Assembly: GCA_037447655.1 (NCBI GenBank)
Contig: JBBHKE010003238.1
Location: 156,542-220,541, forward strand
Source of the DNA: Zygnema cylindricum
Taxonomy: Eukaryota; Streptophyta; Zygnematophyceae; Zygnematales; Zygnemataceae
DNA: 64,000 bases
Reading direction: 5' to 3'
Shown: positions 20,211 through 33,130 of the stretch, one piece after another
Numbering within the stretch: the stretch's first letter is position 1
Layout of the letters: the number at the start of each line of letters is the position of its first letter
The notes under the pieces: generated by a model
What the model was told of the DNA's origin: nothing
Database searches by the model: none
What the model saw: only the letters and a program-made list of their open reading frames with translations
Translations under genes and position numbers: made by a program

Positions 20211-20429
20211 CATCGTGAATCGCTATTAGCGTCAATAGCGCTAATTCAGTGCCCCTTAAATTTTTGTTTTTTATCAAATAAAATTATCCATACTATTTAT
20301 AGAAATCCTTATTTTCTAATTAGAGTAAATGATTTACCCTAAAATTTTGAAATTCCCAATTAGCGTTAATAACGCTAATTTTTCTTTTACGCTATTCATT
20401 CCTTGACGATAAAAGCGTTTCACGGTGTA
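20209..20429. mobile_element. MITE of the TA-flanked family (right of a tandem pair)
   Basis: The ends are tacatcgtgaatcgctatta and aaaagcgtttcacggtgta, directly abutting the preceding copy and sharing a TA. The interior resembles 17057-17275 (aaattatccatactattta, tagagtaaatgattta). Confidence 0.82.
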
Positions 20430-21223
20430 CCGAGGAATTGTTTGTCGTTTTAATAAAAAATGACGGCTCCACAGGAAATCCGTACTGTGATACAAAACCG
20501 AAAATGTTAAAACCGACGACTATTTACGTCATCCTCAAACTTAGTACGTACTCCAGTATGTAGTTATGTATTATGAGTTTGTTTTGTCGTCTTCCATTTC
20601 GACCCACTGCCACGTCATGCCAGCTCATTTTGGAACTTAAAACGTCAACCAGCCCGAGAGGCGCTTAACAGAACAATTGACGACGAATACGAAACCGTCT
20701 TTGCACGCACGACTTCAACATTTTCGCACGAGGGAAAGCACACGCTTTTTATTTTTCGCTTGTCCCGCACATGTACGGGAAATCATTACGGTTGCCTCGG
20801 TGCACACCCTTTAGGATCAAAAGAAAAGCCACCAACATGGAAACACCTCCTTTATTTAGCGCATCTCCGTCACTATTGTCATGCATCTAGGGAGCTACAA
20901 CGTACAGTCCTGTTCACATGCTGTCTTCCTCGGGAAGATTCCACTTCCGCGGCTACCAAATGTCGGCGGCTCAAAGTCCGTAGAGAGACATGATTGGTTC
21001 AAAAAATATGCAAACATGCAACAGTAAATACTGAATAGGGGATCCCTCATGAGACCCGTCGTCGACGATGGAAGTGAGTCGTCGCACTCTTCTCCACCAA
21101 GCGAACGCCACGTGGCGGGGAAACCGACGCGAAACCGTTTCGCTCTCACAAGTTCGCACGACTGTCGAGGCAACTCCAAAACCAAACCCTAATTCAGTTT
21201 TCCACGTGGCGTTTTCTGCAGTC
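20430..21223. other. upstream region of the receptor gene
   Basis: More GC-rich than the transposon zone on its left, with several cacgtgg/acgtgg boxes near 21110-21210 that resemble plant G-box cores. No TATA box is obvious. It probably holds the promoter and 5' UTR of the gene starting at 21224. Confidence 0.4.
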
Positions 21224-24200
21224 ATGGCGCCTGTGACTGCAGTCACCATTATCGTACTGCTTTTCCTTCGTGCAGATTCCGTACGGGGGATAAAAATGGC
21301 TCCAGGAGACAGTGAGTCACGTCCTTCCTTTCCGCCCCTTTCTGTTTCCTCATTAAGTTTCCTTTCCGGTGGCGTCTGATCCCCTCACACGTGCGTACTA
21401 TTCTCACTCTCATTGGCTCCTCTGGACCACGTGTCACTGCTACAGCTGAGCATTGACACGTGTGTCAAGTCCCTCTTATTGGCTCCATTGGTTCCCATGC
21501 CAGTCGCGATTCTCACTCACTCGATTCTTTCGTGAGAAAGATGTATTCTCACTCACATTGGCTCGTCCGGATCCCATGTCCCTGTCACACCGCATCCGCA
21601 CGTGCGTAAAAACACTCACATTGGCTCGTTGGGTCCCATTGCTGCTGCAGAGGCGGCGCTGGAGGCGGTTACTGCGGCGATGAATAATAACCTTCTGGCG
21701 ATCAAATGCAGCGACACGGACTACACAGAATATCCGTATCATCCGATGGAATGCGACAAATCCGGCCGCGTCATCAGTCTGTGAGTCGCTGCGTGCACAC
21801 CTTACGGGTGGGGGGTATTTTGAAAGGAATTTTGAAGGAGGGACAGGGGAAGGGAGGGAAGGGGAGGGGAAAGGAAGGAAGATGCGGGGAAAGGAGTGAG
21901 GGAGGGAGGGAGGGAAGGAGGGAAGGAGGGAGGGAGGGAGGGAGGGTGGGAGGGTGGGAGGATGGATCGATGGTGAGGGCTGGGACGGAAGGAGAGGAGA
22001 GATGGAATAGAGGAGGTTATGGATAGGGATTGGAGGAGGCAGGGGGAAATGTGGGGTGAAGGAAATGAGGAAGGCTTGGAGGTGGAGGTGAAGGGAAAAG
22101 GAGAAGAGAGGGAACAGTAGAGGACGGGAAGGGGCTTAAGCATTGAAGTGGGAATGGATGCGGAAAGTGATGAAGAGGTGATGCTGGCCGGGAAGACAGA
22201 GGGAGGAGAGAAAGGGAGAGGCATCCAGGACCGAAGGTGGAGAACGAGACGATTGTTAACATTCTTTTCTATTTAAAATTCAAGGGTGTGGGGAAGTCAG
22301 CAGATTTGTCACTCCTTACGGAAGTGAGAGAGAAGGAATGCGAGGGAGCGAGAAGCAAATACTAAATTTAACTAGCATGTGAAGTCTCAAGTACACTTAC
22401 TCATATCTGTCTAATGTGCAGATGGATCAGTGGTCCCTTTCTTTGGGGATCCATTGCTCCCGAGATTGGCAACCTCACCAAACTAGTATACTTGTAAGTG
22501 CTCCTTGGGAGTATGATTATTTTCATGATTTATGGGATTTCAAGTGAAAATGTAACTCAAAAGTTTTGGGGGGGGTTTGTTTGCACGAGAGGCTTATAGG
22601 CTTCAAATGCCTGTTGCTATTGATGGATTGTCATTATGGAAGCTGTCAAGGTGTGAAGAACTGTTGATGTTCAAAGTTGGTTATTTTTATTGATTTTGCC
22701 TTCTGGTGTAAACAGCTCAGAATTAAAGGAGATTCTCATTAAGGTATTGTACTTTGTGATGTACTGAAAGTTGCATGGTTAGCAGGAAATGAAGCTTGTG
22801 GGAGGTATCAAAATGTTGTGATTGAGCGAATTTCGTTTGAGTGGAAGCATTCTTCTGTCCGTTAGATTGGCATCTCTCAAATATTTATAAGAAAGCAACT
22901 TTTTTTTTTTGAACAATTTGCAATTCTCGCACCAACAAAAAAATATAACTGTTGAATGGCCTGAAATAAAAATTGAAAATCTGTTTGTATCTATAGAAGC
23001 TTCAATTAATCAATAGGAACTTATTTTGAAACTATTTGTTTGAAACACCAATGGCTTTCGAACCCAATCCAATTTTCAAAAAAAAATTCACCAATTGTAA
23101 ATGGCCGGGTGGGAGGTGTCAGAGATTTAAGCGGCGTCTATTTGCATGGGAGGATTCCACAATCCATCGGTAAATTAACATCCCTCCAATATTTGTAAGT
23201 AGTTAAATTTAATCTTGTTAAATAATTCTGCAGTTCTTGCATGAACAACAATGTAGAACTGTTGAACGCTTCGAAAAAAAGTTTGATTGTACGTTGATAA
23301 AAGTAGAAGCAACAATGTACCTTGTACCTTGTATAGCAAGGGATTGGTGGCGGTGGAGTTTTGAAAAGGTGATTACTGTAGGAACCTATTTTAGAACTAT
23401 TTGTCGGAACACTACACCGCCCATCGTTGTTAGTGCTAATAACACTAATTCAGTCGCAACTTTTTTTAGCCAAAAATCACAAAATAGAGTTAACAACATT
23501 ATTTAAGGAAGTGGACCAAAATCCGTCATGTCACTTTCCACTAAATTAGTATTATTAATTCTAATTTCGCGTTGACACTAATTTTTTTTTAACACTAATA
23601 ACGATGGGCGGTGTAGTTGATGTCGAGTCCAGTTCAATGTTAAATATCTGTCATATGTAGTAAATGATCTGGTGTTGATCTGGTGTTGATCTGGTGTCAC
23701 AGAGATTTATCCCTCAATTTATTGAGTGGGAGCATTCCATCTTCCATCAGTGAATTGACATCCCTCCATTATTTGTAAGAAGTTATATTTAATTTCGTTA
23801 AAAAAATTGAGAATTCTTGCATCAAGAAAAAAATGCAACTATTGAATGTCTATTTGATTGTCCTTTCATGACAGTAGTAGCAACAATTTACATTGTGTAG
23901 GAAGGAATTGGCGGAGGAGTTTTGGAAAGGTGGTCGCAATAGAGGACTATCTTAGAGCTATTTGTCTGGAACACCAATTGTTGTCGAGTCCAATTCAGTA
24001 TTACTTATCAATTTTATCTATTGTAAATTGCCTGGTGGGATGTGTCACAGATTTTTATTTAGCAACAATTTGAGTGGGAGCATTCCACCTTCCATCAGTA
24101 AATTGACGTCCCTCCAATATTTGTAAGAAGTTGAATTTAATCGCGTTTATAATTTGGCGGTTCTTGCATCAACAACTATGTAGAACTGTGGAAAGTCACA

Positions 24201-27200
24201 AAATAAAATTTAATCGCCCGTTCATAATAGTAGAAGCTACAATCTACCCTGTGTAGGAAGGGTTTTGTGTGGGTGGAGTTTTGGGAAGGTGGTCACAATG
24301 GGGACCTATCTTCGAACTACTTATTTGAAGCACCAATTGCTGTTGAGTTCATTTCAAAATTATTATTATTTTTTTTTTTTTTTTGTCCTTTTGTATAATG
24401 GAAGGTCGGGTGGAAGGTGTTGCAGAGATTTATCCGACAATGAATTGAGGGGGAGCATTCCACCGTCCATCACTAAATTGACATCTCTCACACTCTTGTA
24501 AGAAATTTTCGTTAATTTTTCAATATAGTACTACGATTCTGGCACCAGCGAACAATTAAGACTTTTGAATTAGTTCTCCATTTGACCATTCGGACGTCCT
24601 GGCTTAGAAGCATGGTTCATAATGCGTACCGTTTTATAACAAAAAATTATTTTCCTAACATTTCAACCTGTAAAATACACTTTAACCAACAACAATTGTT
24701 AACCAATCCAGTTCAATTGAAAAAAAGTTTTAATCTGGTGTATATGATATGGCGGGAGATATCGCAGAGATTTATCCATTAACGAATTGAGTGGAAGCAT
24801 TCCATCTTCCATCGTTGAATTGGCACACCTCCAACATTTGTAAGAAGTTAAATTTAACAAATTTAAACAATTTTGCAATTCTTGCATCAACAAAAAAATG
24901 CACTTTTTGAATGACGAAAAATAAAATTTGGTTGCTCATACACAACAGAGGAGGCTACAATTGACACTGGGTGGGAAGTGTTCGGTGGGTGTGAATTTTT
25001 GCGATGGTGGGTGCAATAGGGACCTATCTTGGAATTATTTGTCTGGAAGCAGTCAGCCTCTTGAAAACCAGCTCTCGAATATTGCTTTTTGGTAAGAGTA
25101 TACTGGTTATTTAAACAATTTGGCAATTTATTCACTCCCCTGTTTTTTTTTATTTGGTAAAGTATGACCTTTTCCCCATGGACCAGTTATGATCTTGTGC
25201 CTGAAAAGCGATTGTCATTTGTTTCCTTCAGATTCCTGCCCTACAATTCCTCTGCTACGTCCTATAAAGGAATCCCAACACAAAAGTCCATTTTTGTTCC
25301 TCAAAAATGTACACTAAGGTTATCGTGTCACACTTGTCCATCACGTATTGTGAATTCCCATAAAACGAATGAAAATATTATTGATTTATGTACGCAGTAT
25401 TTTTTTTTTTTTAACTTTAGCTGTTTCAGCTGCGAAGTTCGACATTCTACAGCTCGGATTGTCAAACGCTAGACAAAACTTTCAAAATTTCTTGGGTGCT
25501 GTCAAATAATCTATTTGACCTTCCTTTTAATCACCTTCAGCATCACAGGTATTTATGTTAAGAATGAATTTCTTTGTCTTACTCGGTTCAAGTATTTTTA
25601 GTGAAGATTTACTACAGTCGAGACTCCTAATTGCCTCGTTTTATTGAAGGACTTTTGTACAATCATGTGAGAAAGTTGTCCTTTTTTCATGTTCAGCGTG
25701 ATGTAATGTTCTTGCTATGTTTTCATTTTTTTTTCAATGAATACGATTACCTTCTCAATTCCTTTTTTAGGAAGATGCATGTAATGATTAGATATTTGTT
25801 CCAAATGGATGAAAGTCCACAATTATATCACGTTGTCTTAATGGTATTTCAGTTATTCTCCTCTTGTGGCAGGGACGTTTCCTATAACTACTTAGCAGAG
25901 GAAAGCACACAACATTTCGAAAATTGTAGCCAAACTTCATACTTTTGCTTTAATATGACGTGTATTGTAGAACGTAGAAGTTACATATGTGATTTATTTT
26001 CCGGTTGCAACATTACAAAAGCCAGAAGTTCTTGTGGATTATTCGAGATATGCTCCGATGGTACGGACGTGATAACAACTACGTGTACATGCGACTATGG
26101 CGATAAACTTATCAAACGGAAAAACTCATGCAATTGTACGGTTTCAAAGAATCTAAAACCCCTCATTGAATTTATTACAGCTGTACAGATGTGATGTTGT
26201 GTTGTTTAGGGTCGGATGCCAGTATTTTATGCTTTGAAATACTAACTTTCTATAGCATCCTAACATACAATCCATATATTTATGTTAAATAGGGTTTGGT
26301 TACTCTCAATATTGCTTCTTGTGTGTTATTGGCATTTCTATTATATTCTAATTGTCTGTCACCACTCTGTCAATAGATCCTACTGTTCCGCCACCATCCT
26401 GGTCATTGACGTCTTCAAATCGTAAGATATCTCATCCACCATAAAAACATGATTTTTCTCATCTCACAGCAAGAAAATTGACAAGCTTTCCAGTATTTAT
26501 CTAAGTGCGAAAGTGAAAGTGCGGGGCAACTTGGTCACAATTACAGGTGGTGGTTGGATTTCTCTTTCCATGATCTTGCATAATGAGGTTTACTTCACTT
26601 CTTTCAAGATATACAAGAGCAATTAAAACACTGAAGAACTAAATCATAAGAATCTTTAATAGTGCATAAGAATCTTTAATAGTGCATATCAGAGGTTACG
26701 TGTAAAAAATCTACACTGTAAATAACAAATTACAAAAACATGTAGTACATGTTTGGAAACAAACCATGTAGACTGCAAGCTGGATCCGATGGCGCATTTT
26801 GTCGAACAAATTACACTTGGGGATTTGTAATATTGTTGATCATGTTTATTTCGTCATAGATAAAACCTTATAGTCCAGTTGTTGTGCTTTGGCAGAGTCT
26901 AAACTACAACTACAAAAGGTATTCCTCAACGTCATTCTACCTATTGCGACGTCGACGGTATTTTACGTACTTTTATACTGTTTTTGTTTCTGTCGTTACC
27001 GGCAACCATCTCAGCCTCAACGAGACTTGTTCGTACGTTTTCACATTGAAACGAACTGCATCACACCATGTAAGTTACTCAATTTTAAAACGAGAAATTT
27101 GACACGAATTTCTGGATGAAAGGACATGCTAGATGATGAAAGTACTTACTTATGCTTCTAGATGTAAGGAAATGAAAAGAACATTAGCACAAGTCACACA

Positions 27201-30200
27201 CAGTAATAAGTTGTAATTATGGAAGACCTTTCGTTGACTGGATGAAAACAAGATTTCCTTGCTGACGTGCGGAACCAAGAGGGCCCCGAATATTACCTAC
27301 ATTTGGATAATGATAGCCGACGATTTCCAGTTTGTAGGAGGGCATTTGTGACTGACACTCATGGTACACATCTCTAGAAAGAGATATTGGACTTATGATT
27401 TGTTATCTTCAATGCAGCTGGAAAAACTCTGGATGGGTTACAACAGTTCTCTTCAAGAGAGATATCTCCTTTTCGAGCTTCTATTCCCTTCAGAGAAGGA
27501 CAAGATTATGTAGTTTGCAAAGATCGTTATGAAGGGCAACCAGTGTTAGTCAATTGGATCAAGGTGAGAACTTCCCTCTTTTTCCATGAATCTATACATT
27601 GGTTTGAGATCTCGTTTTAGTTGCCCAAAGCCGGGACCTATGCTTCCAAGCCATCTGCGCGGTATTTTCCCGTATGCTTGCGATGTCACCATTGACTTTG
27701 TTGCATAATCATTATTTTGGATTGAATTATCATATGTCGATAAGAGTGAATCGAAATATGCTAAAATATGTGTTTTATTCTATACGACTAACAATAGCGT
27801 CATAAGAAGAAATAACATGTGCATTTGTTGTCGATGATGTTTGCTGTCTTTGACGTAATGAGGAAAAAAAGCAAATAACTATGGAGCCATATCCATGGAA
27901 GCTAATTTCTTTGGCCGGCATCTTCCCCGGTGTTAGTCCCTTTGGAATATAACTTTCAATAAAAATCCTTACCTTTTTTTTTGGCATGTTGTTCTGCTTG
28001 ACCTCAATCAATTCTGGCCTGTGATAGTTTCTTTTTCAAGCTTTGTAGAGTTTGATAGTTGGTTTATACCACTCGCATCTAATTTCATAGCAATGATTGA
28101 ATTGATTTCCTACAATCACTTTGCACCTAAATTAAACAGAGGTTCTATCTTCTATACGTTATGCCACAATTTGCCAACCTAAAAAACAGGTATACTTTTG
28201 AAATTATCTTTTGTTTTTCTTTCATTTTTTCTTTTGCAGTATTCGAACGTTAGAGGTTCAAAGCCCTTCTTGAAAGCACTTGACGACACAACTCGGATGG
28301 GTCACCCCAATCTCCTCCAAGCAAAGGGGTTATGCATAGAGCCAGAAGAGGGCGTTTTGCTATATGCAATGCCACCGAATGACTCTGTGGCAAGCCATCT
28401 AAGAGGTATTTCTGCTTCTAACTTGTGGCTGGGAGGAATGTGCGTAGGTGCGAATAAAGTCTAGTCTTTCCTTTGCTTGAATCACAGCCCTCTGTTGCTT
28501 TCCCTCTTTATAGTCAACACCTAGGAAACAAGAATAAGATGCTCACCAGGTTTGCATCCACATTTGTACTATCACAACTGTCACACGAACGGTGATTTGT
28601 ATGACAATCCAGGTGCAAGTGTTAAGTGGGTTTCCATATTTTTCTGATTTAACTTGATTTTGTGTAAAAATAATGCTTCTCATACCTTTTTTCTTTTGTT
28701 GAAAATTCGTTGGGTTTAAAAGAAACATGTAACATCACGAAATAATTATAGATATTTTTAAGTATTTTTTTTCCATGGTTCTAGACATTGACTAAATGCA
28801 TGACTTAATCGGAATTGTGGGGTAGACCCCCTAGTGTTCAAAATGGCATCAACATACTTTAATTTTTTTTGAAATCCTTAAAAACGAATGGTCAAGGATG
28901 GCACATATACTTTAAAATGTGTCATCTCACAACAAATAATAGCAGTACATTTCCACAACTGTAAACAACTTAGTTGATGTGGTCACAGATTCTGAATGTG
29001 ATATCTGAACTACTGATTTTCCTTGATAATAACATGGGGTGTATTAGTAATTCTCATTCCACTAAGATGGAGTGTGACATGGCAGGAGGACCTTTTCCGC
29101 CAATCCCCATCAAACACAGGCTAGTTATTGCGAAGGGGGTGGCATCAGCCATCAGTTTCCTTCACTGGGAGTGTGATCCCCCGACTTCGCATGGCGACCT
29201 CCAAGTGAGGACTTGCAACTTTACCAACTATGTAAATCATCTAAAGATAATAGATGTAGTCTTGATTCATGAAGTTGGACATGAAAATGAGGCAGTTTTA
29301 GAGCGGGTGCAGAAATGGATTGCAGGTGTTTTAATTATGGATGTGTGACATTTTTTCCTAACCTGCAAGGTCAATAAAGAAGTAGAGTTATGAGTGTAAT
29401 ATTTTTGTGGTGTAAATTTATTGTCTTTGCACGTATTTGTGGCTAAATATTAGTGACCAGTATTCAGACCAAACATTTTGGGATGCTCAACAGGCTGATG
29501 TTGTGTTTCTCCAACACGATTGGAATCCAGTGGTTGCCAAATTTGGATCGCGCCGAATGCAAAGATTGAGCGAATGTAAAAGCTCTTGTGCCTTTCCGCT
29601 TAGATTTTTTTTTTGTTTTACTTAATCCTAATAACTTTGGAAGAGGTCGATTCAAGATAGGACACGCTCTTTGTGGCGATTGTTGAATCCCATGTTGACA
29701 TAACCATGTGAGAATGCATGGAAGAAGGGGATATGCATCACAACAATAGACTTTTCCCTCGCTTAGGTGAAATAACTAGTGTGAGATTTTGTAAGTGATA
29801 CGTGTTTTAAGTTCAAAGGTAAAACCAATGTACTTATGAAAATTGAAAATTGGCGGCGGTTGAATTTTATTGTCTCTCAGATTTTAGGACGCCGGTGAAT
29901 CTCTCTCCTAAGGAGACAGATGTTTATTCCTTTGGAGAAATTTTGATTGAGCTTGTTATCGGCATGTCAATTACAGAGCTTTTTAGAAGCATTCCTAATA
30001 CATTCACCTTCCAAGAGTGGGTGAGTCTTTCTTATCTTTCTCATCGATTCTTGAAATCTTGATGAAATTTTACCATATTAAGGCAATGATGTTTCAAAAA
30101 TCTTCTTGAGGTGTTATGTATGCATAAAGTCGCGGGTCTTGATCCATCGATTTCGGTGCATAAGAATTTAATTACTGATTTTAGAACCACTCTAGCTCTT

Positions 30201-30556
30201 CAGCTTGTATGCTATGACACATGAGTTTGTTTCCATTCCAAGTTTCCTCGGAAAGTATCTTGTCAATAGTTCGTTTGAAGCACCGATCTCTTTGTCAATG
30301 AAGTTAAGATTTTATATGTTTGTTTCCTTCATTCTCTTGAATGCAGGCAATTCACGTGCTTCAAAAGGACGTCAGCCAAACTGAAAGAGTTTCTCCTGGA
30401 ATGTTAGATTACCTCGAAAGGTTGTTGCTTCTCGGATTTAATTGCATTGACAATCAAAGCCAGGACCGACCGGATATGCGAGACTGTTGTGCTGTGATTG
30501 GAGGAGAAGGTTTTATGGATATTCTACCATGCACAAATGTCGAGAACTTTATTTGA
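21224..30556 (+). CDS. LRR receptor-like pseudokinase, single-pass membrane protein
   Basis: Cell-surface LRR receptor of 664 residues. Seventeen exons join in phase: 21224-21311, 21651-21780, 22422-22493, 23123-23194, 23703-23774, 24051-24122, 24426-24497, 24768-24839, 25873-26135, 26377-26421, 26895/6-27069, 27418-27563, 28240-28405, 29086-29204, 29494-29575, 29881-30020 and 30347-30556. It starts with a signal peptide (VTIIVLLFL core) and an LRR cap with paired Cys. Six LRRs (GSIP..I..LTSL type) follow, each on a 72-nt phase-2 exon. Next come a Cys-rich segment, a Pro/Ser linker, a TM helix (ILPIATSTVFYVLLYCFCF) and a kinase fold. The fold keeps HPNLL, GVASAISFLH, DVYSFG and QDRPDM. The beta-3 Lys, alpha-C Glu, catalytic-loop Asn, DFG Asp (KFG) and APE are replaced, and the loop reads HGDLQ. 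It should act as a binding or scaffolding receptor. The donor at 26136 (gtacgg) and the small exon 26377-26421 are chosen by phase and are the least certain. Confidence 0.88.
21826..22240 (+). repeat. purine (GGA/GGGA)-rich tract in receptor intron 2
   Basis: About 400 bp of imperfect GGGA, GGAA and GGAG repeats on the + strand, within the intron 21781-22421. Long open frames on the opposite strand (Pro/Ser-rich) are an artefact of this composition. Confidence 0.9.
22815..22886 (+). pseudogene. decayed LRR exon in receptor intron
   Basis: Aligns with the functional LRR exons (gagtggaagcatt.., ttggcatctctcaaatattt) and would encode an LRR of the LSGSI..SV..LASLKYL type. The acceptor AG has become TG and the donor reads ataag instead of gtaag, so it should no longer be spliced. 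It marks a former seventh repeat exon. Confidence 0.7.
23413..23615. mobile_element. MITE of the TA-flanked family inside a receptor intron
   Basis: About 203 bp. The ends tacaccgcccatcgttgtta and acgatgggcggtgta are inverted repeats of the CCCATCG subtype. It sits between LRR exons 23123-23194 and 23703-23774 and leaves both splice sites intact. Confidence 0.85.
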
Positions 30557-31320
30557 AGGTCCTTTCCCAAGAAACACAATTTTTCTTGTGTTTACATACG
30601 GGAAATGTCTTGAATTATACCTGAGCTTAAAGAACAGCCCATTTAGGGGTTTTTATTGGGATGATTTTTGTACCACGTAGTGGAAAATGAACATGTGGAA
30701 TTTTCTTTTTTACTATGGCTGGAAAAGATTATCTTAAGGCGATAGAATTTTTCCATGCCATAGCATCAAATAATTCCTCATTTAAAATTATTGGTCCCTC
30801 CAAAAAATGCTCTACGATATGATTGTTGTTTGTCCTACATTTTCACTTAGATTTAACTCCCCAATGTGCACACTATAAAGGTGGTGTGTCCACGGGGATA
30901 TTACGATACTTTGGAAACCATCACGTAACGATATATTACATCGTTGTTTCTTTTAATTCTTTTACTAAATCATATTGGTATTTTTTTGGAATTGTATCGA
31001 GATGCTTGCGTAGAGTATCTTAAGTGCTTTTAAGTTCCATGACTTACACATAATTGGTATCTAAAAAACCTAAAAAAATATCTCCATTCGTAGACACTTG
31101 AACACATACGGCACCATATGACATAGTTTGAGGGACCAATAAGCCCTAAGGAACGTTTGAATCAAATGATAATTAATAGACATGAAGCTTTTGTCGATGG
31201 TCTTTCCTAGGTTTGACTTAAAAAGCTTTTTAGATTATCCGTGCTAATCGATATTTTTGGTTCCAAAGGATTACCCCCCAATGAGGACACCTTGTTATGC
31301 CAGAGGGAAGAAATTTTTCA
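30557..31320. other. 3' flank of receptor gene; no gene seen
   Basis: AT-rich sequence that should contain the 3' UTR. No exon, RNA gene or element ends recognised before the purine tract. Confidence 0.55.
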
Positions 31321-31324
31321 GCCC

Positions 31325-31760
31325 GGCCCAAGTTGTAAGAAGGGGGAGAGAGGAGGGAAGGTAAAGATGGGAAAGGAGGAGAGGGGAGAGGAGGAGAGGT
31401 GATAAAAAGGAAGGGAAAAGGAGGGGAAGGGAGGGGAGGGGAGGGGAAGGGAAGAGAGAGAAGGGGAGGGGATGGGAGGGGAAGAGAAAGGAGAGGGGAT
31501 GGGAGGGTAGAGTAGGGGAGGGGAGAGGAGGGGAGAGAGGGGAGCGGGGAGGAGGGAGAGGAGGATAGTAGGGTGGGGAGAGAGGACCGGATGGGAGGGA
31601 AGGAGACGAGAGGGGGCGGGAAGGGAGGAAAGGGGAGTGGAAGGCGGAGAGAAAGGAGGGCAAGAGGAAAACGGGGACAGGAGGGGAGAGAAGGGAAGGT
31701 GGGAGGAATTGGGAACGGGAGCATATAATGGAAAAGACAAGGTCGATAGGGAGAAGGGAG
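31325..31760 (+). repeat. purine-rich (GGGA/GGAG)n tract
   Basis: About 430 bp of almost pure purine on the + strand. The long Pro/Ser/Leu reading frames on the minus strand are composition artefacts. Confidence 0.92.
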
Positions 31761-31833
31761 AATTGTTGAGAGGGATGGCGCATTGTTTTGTAAGATTGTA
31801 GGACTCCCAATGGTAGTTAAAAGAGGAAGAGCC

Positions 31834-32336
31834 TGTTGCAACAGGAACACAACAGGAACACAACCACAACAAGAACACTACAAGAGGCTGCAGAGTCACC
31901 CATTAAATTCAGCAAAAGACCACCCAAAAGTACCTCACAGACAGTACATTTTGATCAGGCGATACTTAAACACCAATGAGTCCCTTTGACTCTAAACACA
32001 ACTCACTTAGAGCTCACAATTAACACAACATTCGTTTCACAAACTCTGATCAGTCACAGAGTGACACATCACACAAAGACAGCTTTAAAAGTCACTTTCC
32101 TTTAATGAACTAGCACAAGTTATCTCACCAAACGTCTAAGTCCTAATTTATACAAATACGCCTATCTACCAACCTAACTACCAATAGGATCACTATAGGC
32201 ACACTATCTTATTGTCCGATTTAACTACCTGGTATAATTAATTCTAAATACAATTCTCGATCGCTACCTGAGCGACGAGATCATCTCATCGCCCACTCGC
32301 ACAGATAATTCACTAAGAATTCATTGTTTAAAAACA
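31834..32336 (-). repeat. 3' LTR of copia copy A
   Basis: On the minus strand it begins TGTTTTTAAACAATG after the polypurine tract and runs about 503 bp. Near-identical to 37715-38210. The far end (near 31834) is set by loss of similarity and is approximate. Confidence 0.75.
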
Positions 32337-32347
32337 ATACTTCCCCC

Positions 32348-33130
32348 TAAACTGTGAACTCTCGGTCTCGTAGACCACATGCTTCCTTGCAATATGCCAA
32401 TTTTGGAGCAGGTAATGCCTTTGTTAACATGTCGACAACCATTTTCGAATCTAGCAGGTATTGAAGTTTTATGACTTTGGAAAAAACTTTTTCCTTGACG
32501 AAATGCAGCGGTATATCCATATGTTTTCTCTTAAAATGGTGACTCAGACTGGATGCAATAAATATGGATGCCTATCGATATGGTACCTGGTTGGCACCAG
32601 ACAACTTGTGCTCTATTCTGCATGAATCCTAACTCTTGCAAAATCGACTTAACCCACAATAACTCCGTTACTGTAGTGCTTCCCTACCATATAATATAGT
32701 TGATTGAGCCGTGACATTTTGGAACTTGCTACTCCAACAACAAGTTCTTGTCCCAATCTGCAACACATATCGGGTTGTTCATTTTTCTACTTGGTATGTC
32801 ACCTAGTTAGCGTCACTCCAGGTGTTGATCTTGACTTCTGTTCCTCCCAAGTTTAGATATAAATTTCTAATCCCATCTAGATATCTTAAGACTCTTTTTG
32901 CAACATCCAAGTCTATCTTTTTTTGGTTCTGTAGACTTCTACTAAGTACTTTTACAGCAACAACAATGTTTGGACGAGTACAATTAATAAATTAAATTTG
33001 GCTATTAACTATTTGCCTAAAAGGAATATCACTCAATTTTTTCTTCTTTTGATTCATCTTATCAAAATTCCAGAGGAAGTTGCTAGTCTTTCTAACTTTT
33101 GTATGTTTTCGATCAGTGTTAAACTACCTT
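32348..33130 (-). pseudogene. copia RNase H and RT C-terminal remnant
   Basis: Minus-strand remnant of the end of a copia polyprotein, finishing with MLTKALPAPKLAYCKEACGL and a stop next to the polypurine tract. The upstream part is full of stops. The same segment is present in near-identical form at 38222-39004. Confidence 0.7.

Noticed and set aside
21802-22262. Pro/Ser-rich minus-strand frame
   Set aside because: Lies in a purine-rich intron of the receptor gene; composition artefact.
25164-25472. Extra receptor exons between the last LRR and the Cys-rich exon
   Set aside because: 24839 splices in phase directly to 25873 to give a normal LRR continuation; candidate exons in between bring stops or the wrong phase.
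31230-31899. 200-residue Pro/Ser/Leu frames on the minus strand
   Set aside because: Purine tract read backwards; three frames are open together and have no domain.
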